A stretch of DNA of 27,033 nt, taken from an uncultured Acidocella sp. Lineage in GTDB: Bacteria; Pseudomonadota; Alphaproteobacteria; Acetobacterales; Acetobacteraceae. The notes under the pieces are model-generated. The model ran no database searches, was not told where the DNA came from, and saw only the letters and a program-made list of their open reading frames with translations. The stretch lies in the NCBI RefSeq assembly GCF_946222605.1, contig NZ_CAMIIE010000042.1, positions 1-27,033 of the forward strand, written 5' to 3'. Numbering within the stretch: position 1 is the stretch's first letter; every line of letters starts with the position of its first letter. A program made the translations under genes and the position numbers. Below, piece by piece: positions 23,190 to 27,033 of the stretch.

Positions 23190-24184
23190 AAACGCTGGAA
23201 CGCCCCTTGGCCCCCACGCCGCGCCCGCGGCGCAACAGCCCGCGCGGCAAGAAGGCGCCGCCGCAGGATAGGCTGAGCCCCCGCGTGCTGTTCTTCCGCC
23301 GGGTGAAACGCAGCCTGAAGCCGGGCCTGTGGATCATGGGCGGCGTCGCGGTGCTGGTCGTCGGCGCCGAGCTGGTGCGCAGCCTGCCCAGCGCCCCGCA
23401 CCATGCCGCGGCCGAGGCGCCGGCCGAAATCACCCAGGCCCCGCCTGCGGCACCTGCGCGCGTGGTACAGCCCGGCCTGCTCGCGGATGCGCTGGCCGGC
23501 ATCGGGTTTCGCATCGGCGCGGTGCAGGTGAATGGCGTTGTGACCACCGATCATGCCGCGCTGATGCAGGCCATCGGCGTGAAGGATGGTGATCCCACCT
23601 TCGGCTTTTCCCTCGCTGCGATTCAGCAGCGGGTGCAGGCGCTGGGCCCGGTGCAGAGTGCCACGGTCGAGCGCATCCTGCCCGGCACGTTGGTGGTGAA
23701 TGTCACTGAGCGCGATGTCTATGCCATCTGGCAGAGCGTGCAGAACGGCAAGGTGGTGTTCCAGCTCATCGACAAGAAGGGCAACGTGATTCAGGACCAG
23801 GACGCGGCGGCGGCGAAGCATCGCCAGCCCGGCCTGCTGCTGCTCTCCGGCCCCGGCGCGCCGCAGCAGGCCGCCAAGCTGATTCCGGAATTGCAAGCCG
23901 TGCCCAGCGTGTTGTCGCATGTCGCCGCGGCGGAATGGGTGGATGGGCTGCGCTGGAACCTGATCCTGAAGAACCAGACGGTGGTGAAGCTGCCGGCCGA
24001 GCATGAGGCGGATGCGCTCTCCCAGCTCGCCGGTCTGCAAAGCTCCATGCAGCTGCTGGATCGTCCGGTCGAGGCGATCGATCTGCGCCAGGATGGGCGG
24101 CTGGTCGTGCGCCCCTACGCCACCCCGACATCCGACGTGTCGAAGAAAAAGAACAAGCCTGACGCTCGCCAGGAGGGACAATGA
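23177..24184 (+). CDS. ftsQ: Cell division protein FtsQ
   Basis: FtsQ is a bitopic inner-membrane protein that recruits FtsB/FtsL and downstream division proteins. The 335-residue protein has a basic, proline-rich cytoplasmic N-terminus (about 1-49), one membrane segment (51-68), an Ala/Pro-rich spacer, a POTRA domain at about 111-181 (from FRIGAVQVNG to NVTERDVYAIW) and the FtsQ domain ending near WNLILKNQTVVKLP. A short charged C-terminus with KKKNK follows. The ATG at 23177 lies inside ddl (13-base overlap). A GTG at 23150 would add nine residues and overlap further. The stop overlaps ftsA by ATGA. Confidence 0.94.
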   Translation: MPRVETLERPLAPTPRPRRNSPRGKKAPPQDRLSPRVLFFRRVKRSLKPGLWIMGGVAVLVVGAELVRSLPSAPHHAAAEAPAEITQAPPAAPARVVQPGLLADALAGIGFRIGAVQVNGVVTTDHAALMQAIGVKDGDPTFGFSLAAIQQRVQALGPVQSATVERILPGTLVVNVTERDVYAIWQSVQNGKVVFQLIDKKGNVIQDQDAAAAKHRQPGLLLLSGPGAPQQAAKLIPELQAVPSVLSHVAAAEWVDGLRWNLILKNQTVVKLPAEHEADALSQLAGLQSSMQLLDRPVEAIDLRQDGRLVVRPYATPTSDVSKKKNKPDARQEGQ

Positions 24185-25488
24185 ACAACATGACGCGCCG
24201 CGCCGCCCGGTTGGAAAACAAGCCCGCCCTGCCTGAGGATTTGCCGCGCGGCCGGGCGGTGAAATCCGGCCCGTTCGGGGTGCTGGATATCGGCTCGACC
24301 AAGGTCGCCTGCCTGATCGGCCGGGCCGAGGCGGATGGAAGGCTGCGCGCGCTGGGCTTTGGCTGGCAGCAGAGCCGCGGCATCAAGGCCGGCGGCATCG
24401 TCGATCTCGACCAGGCCGAGCGCACCATCCGCGCGGCCGTCGGCGCCGCGGAGGATATGGCGGACCAGCGGCTGAAATCCGTCTATGTCAATCTCTCTTG
24501 CGGCCAGCCGGAATCGCGTTTGTTCAACGTGCAATGGCCGGTCGATGGCCGGGCGGTGAACAGCGACGATATTCGCCGCGTGGTGCGCGAGGCCCGCACC
24601 CGCGCCTCCACCGAAGGCCGTGTCACCATCCATGCGCTGCCGCTGAATTTCTCCGCCGACGAAACCCCCGGTGTGACCGACCCGCGCGGCCTGTTCTGCG
24701 ACACGCTCACCGCGCAGCTGCATGTGGTGGATGCCAGCTCCACCGCGCTGCGCACGCTGCAAGCCTGTCTCTCGCGCTGCGAGCTGGATATCGCGGCCCT
24801 GGTTTCCGCCCCCTACGCGGCGGGGCTGGCGGCCCTGGTGCGCGATGAGCGCGAGCTTGGCGCCACCATCATCGACATGGGCGGCGGCACCACCACCATG
24901 GCGGTGTTCTTCGAAGGCCAGGTGGTGCACACCGCGCAGATCCCGGTTGGCGGCAATCATGTCACCGCCGATATCGCGATGGGGCTTTCCACCCCGCTCG
25001 CCCATGCGGAACGTCTCAAGGCGCTGCACGGCAATTGTCATCCTTCGCCGGATGATGCGCGGGAATTGCTGCCCGTACCCTCCGTCGGCGAGGCGGAGCA
25101 TCAGATCGCGCAGGTGCCGCGCTCGCATCTGATTTCCTGCATCAAGCCGCGACTCGAGGAGATTTTCGAATTGGTGAAAGACCGACTCGAGACCGCCGGG
25201 CTGGGCCGCGCCGGCAATGGCCGGGTCGTGCTCACCGGCGGCGCCTCGCAGCTTGGCGGTGTGCGTGATCTGGCCTCGCAAATTCTGGAACGCCCGGTGC
25301 GCCAGGGGCATCCGGCCAGCGTCATCGGCCTGGCCGATGCCGCGGGCGCGCCGAATTTCGCCACCCTTGTCGGCCTGCTCGCCTTCGCCACCGGCGATGG
25401 CCAGATCATGCAGGACATCAATTTTGAAGCCCAGCGCAGCGCCGGTTGGTTCGGCAGCTTCGTCGATTTTTTGAAAAATCGCGTTTGA
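24181..25488 (+). CDS. ftsA: Cell division protein FtsA, membrane tether of the Z ring
   Basis: FtsA is an actin-like ATPase that anchors FtsZ to the membrane and passes signals to FtsQLB. The 435-residue protein carries the phosphate-1 loop LDIGSTK at 35-41, the FtsA-specific 1C domain, the phosphate-2 segment IIDMGGGTTTMAVF and the adenosine motif VVLTGGASQLGG. The last residues, GWFGSFVDFLKNRV, form the expected amphipathic membrane-targeting helix. The first 30 residues before the ATPase fold are a charged extension. It has the clearest ribosome site of the operon, AGGAGG at 24171-24176, just before the ATG that overlaps ftsQ. A candidate ftsZ promoter begins over its stop codon. Confidence 0.97.
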   Translation: MNNMTRRAARLENKPALPEDLPRGRAVKSGPFGVLDIGSTKVACLIGRAEADGRLRALGFGWQQSRGIKAGGIVDLDQAERTIRAAVGAAEDMADQRLKSVYVNLSCGQPESRLFNVQWPVDGRAVNSDDIRRVVREARTRASTEGRVTIHALPLNFSADETPGVTDPRGLFCDTLTAQLHVVDASSTALRTLQACLSRCELDIAALVSAPYAAGLAALVRDERELGATIIDMGGGTTTMAVFFEGQVVHTAQIPVGGNHVTADIAMGLSTPLAHAERLKALHGNCHPSPDDARELLPVPSVGEAEHQIAQVPRSHLISCIKPRLEEIFELVKDRLETAGLGRAGNGRVVLTGGASQLGGVRDLASQILERPVRQGHPASVIGLADAAGAPNFATLVGLLAFATGDGQIMQDINFEAQRSAGWFGSFVDFLKNRV

Positions 25489-25514
25489 CAGAGAATCGAC
25501 GGGTTCTTTAGCGG
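25485..25514 (+). promoter_or_regulatory. Candidate ftsZ-proximal promoter with a GANTC site in the spacer
   Basis: A consensus TTGACA at 25485-25490 overlaps the ftsA stop. TAGCGG at 25509-25514 lies 18 bases downstream and is a weak -10. GAATC at 25493-25497 lies in the spacer, two bases after the -35, exactly as in the mraZ promoter. The 14 bases from 25485 match the mraZ promoter at 11 positions, and all three differences are purine exchanges. It occupies the only intergenic gap of the operon. The ribosome site of ftsZ, GAGGAG, follows at 25523-25528. Confidence 0.45.
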
Positions 25515-25536
25515 TATTGTTCGAGGAGAGAGAGTC

Positions 25537-27000
25537 ATGGTCCTACATTTGTCAGTCGATAAGCCCACGCATACGGATTTCACACCCCGGATCACCGTGT
25601 TCGGCGTCGGCGGCGGCGGCTGTAATGCCGTCAACAACATGATTCAGATGAATCTCCCCGGTGTGGAATTCGTCGTCGCCAATACCGATGCGCAGCAGCT
25701 GCAGCGCTCGCTGGCGGAAAAGCGCATCCAGCTCGGCCCGCACCTCACCCAGGGCAACGGCGCGGGCGGCCGCCCGGATATCGGCAAGCTCTCCGCCGAC
25801 GAGGCCGCTGATGAGCTGGCCCGGCATCTGGAAAACACCCATATGGTGTTCATCACCGCCGGCATGGGCGGTGGCACCGGCACCGGTGCGGCGCCCGTGA
25901 TCGCGCGCATGGCGCGCGAGCGGGACATCCTCACCGTCGGCGTCGTCACCAAGCCGTTCGCGTTTGAAGGCAAGCGCCGCATGCGCTCCGCCGAGGAAGG
26001 CATCATCGAGATGCAGGCCTACGTGGATACGCTGATCGTGATTCCGAACCAGAATCTCTTCAAGGTCGCGAATGAGCGCACCGGCTGGAAAGAAGCCTTC
26101 GAGATGGCCGACAACGTGCTCTATATGGGCGTGCGCGGCGTGACCGACCTGATGGTGATGCCCGGCATCGTCAATCTGGACTTCGCGGATGTCCGCTCCG
26201 TGATGCGCGAGATGGGCAAGGCGATGATGGGCACCGGCGAAGCCGAGGGCGAGGACCGCGCGATCCGCGCCGCCGAAGCCGCCATCAGCAACCCGCTGCT
26301 GGAAGACACCAACATGCGCGGCGCGCGCGGCCTGCTGATCAACATCACCGGCGGCTCCGATGTCACGCTGTTCGAAATCGACCAGGCGGCCAATCGCGTC
26401 AGCGAAGAGGTCGATACCGACGCCAACATCATGTTCGGCATGTCTCTGGATGAGACCATGTCCGGCAAGGTGCGCGTCTCCGTGGTCGCCACCGGCATCG
26501 ATTCCGCCCCGGTCGCGTTGCCGAATTTGAAAGTCGTCAACGGCAGCGCCGAGAATAACAATTTCGTGCAGGCGGTTGCCTCGCAGAACGCCGCCCAGCA
26601 GGGCTCCGGCCGCCCGGCCGGCTATGTGCCGGAACCGCCGGCCGCGCCGCTGGTCTCCAAGGCTTTCGTCGAGCAGCGCCCGCATGAAGTCGCCCCGGCG
26701 CATGTCGAAGCGCATATGGAACCGGCCCCGGCGCCGCGCCCGGCAGCCTCCATGCGCCCCGCCATGGCGCCCGCCCCGGCGCCGGTGCGGGCCCCTGAGC
26801 CGCCCAAGCCCACCTCCATCTTCAAATCCGTGTTCGGGTTCGGCGCCAGCAAGGCGCCCGCCCCGGCGCCGCAGCCCCAGCATCGCCAGGAACCGGCGAT
26901 GCGCGCTGACGAGCATGAGCAGCCCCGCGCCGCCGTGCGCCCGGCGCAGATGGATGAGGTCGGTCTGGAAATTCCCGCCTTCCTGCGCCGCAACCAGTAA
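25537..27000 (+). CDS. ftsZ: Cell division GTPase FtsZ
   Basis: FtsZ is the tubulin-like GTPase that forms the cytokinetic ring. The 487-residue protein has the nucleotide loop GVGGGGCNAVN at 23-33, the tubulin signature GGGTGTG at 111-117, NTDAQQL at 49-55 and the T7 loop NLDFADVR that completes the GTPase of the next subunit. The globular core ends near residue 320. A linker of about 150 residues, rich in Ala and Pro, follows, with an embedded SIFKSVFGFG patch at 427-436. The C-terminal peptide EIPAFLRRNQ is the conserved site for FtsA and other partners. The ATG at 25537 has GAGGAG eight bases upstream. The 48-base gap before it suggests separate control and higher expression than the upstream genes. 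Confidence 0.98.
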   Translation: MVLHLSVDKPTHTDFTPRITVFGVGGGGCNAVNNMIQMNLPGVEFVVANTDAQQLQRSLAEKRIQLGPHLTQGNGAGGRPDIGKLSADEAADELARHLENTHMVFITAGMGGGTGTGAAPVIARMARERDILTVGVVTKPFAFEGKRRMRSAEEGIIEMQAYVDTLIVIPNQNLFKVANERTGWKEAFEMADNVLYMGVRGVTDLMVMPGIVNLDFADVRSVMREMGKAMMGTGEAEGEDRAIRAAEAAISNPLLEDTNMRGARGLLINITGGSDVTLFEIDQAANRVSEEVDTDANIMFGMSLDETMSGKVRVSVVATGIDSAPVALPNLKVVNGSAENNNFVQAVASQNAAQQGSGRPAGYVPEPPAAPLVSKAFVEQRPHEVAPAHVEAHMEPAPAPRPAASMRPAMAPAPAPVRAPEPPKPTSIFKSVFGFGASKAPAPAPQPQHRQEPAMRADEHEQPRAAVRPAQMDEVGLEIPAFLRRNQ

Positions 27001-27033
27001 GGCGCTAGAGCAATATGTGTTGAGGTTGACGCG

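Overview
This is a GC-rich window carrying the complete division and cell wall (dcw) operon of an alphaproteobacterium, from mraZ to ftsZ, with housekeeping genes on its left. The gene order, the FYDLN-type zinc-ribbon protein, the overlapping mur/fts genes and an AT-cored intergenic element present twice suggest Acetobacteraceae or a close relative. That placement is inference; no marker here was compared with a database.

Layout. Positions 1-124 hold the last codons of a plus-strand reading frame that mirrors the tail of cmk, then a two-hairpin intergenic element. Positions 123-2083 hold aroA-cmk on the minus strand (shikimate pathway and CMP kinase), overlapping by four bases. Diverging from aroA is a small zinc-ribbon protein with an acidic tail (2183-2509). 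It is followed by a second copy of the element and a conventional terminator. A 945-residue AsmA-family protein (2687-5524, minus) converges on this. Divergent from it runs a plus-strand group: a TerB/J-domain membrane protein (djlA-like), a LysE-family exporter and a PGRP-type amidase. The class A RNase P RNA gene follows at about 7754-8139.

Regulation. Positions 8140-8403 are the control region of the dcw operon: a TTGACG promoter with a GANTC site in its spacer, helically phased boxes of the MraZ type, and three degenerate 20-bp repeats in the leader. From 8404 to 25488 fifteen genes (mraZ, rsmH, ftsL, ftsI, murE, murF, mraY, murD, ftsW, murG, murC, murB, ddl, ftsQ, ftsA) follow with no untranslated base between them. 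The only gap is 48 nt before ftsZ. It holds a second promoter candidate that resembles the mraZ one, including a GANTC site at the same offset.

How the genes work together. MurC/D/E/F, MurB and Ddl make UDP-MurNAc-pentapeptide. MraY and MurG make lipid I and lipid II. FtsW and FtsI polymerise and cross-link septal wall. FtsQ/L connect them to the cytoplasmic FtsA/FtsZ ring. MraZ and RsmH head the operon.

I found no new multi-gene system; the conserved operon explains most of the window. The observations most worth checking are in the non-coding DNA: shared promoter architecture, MraZ boxes, the two-hairpin element, and duplicated gene-end codons at two places.
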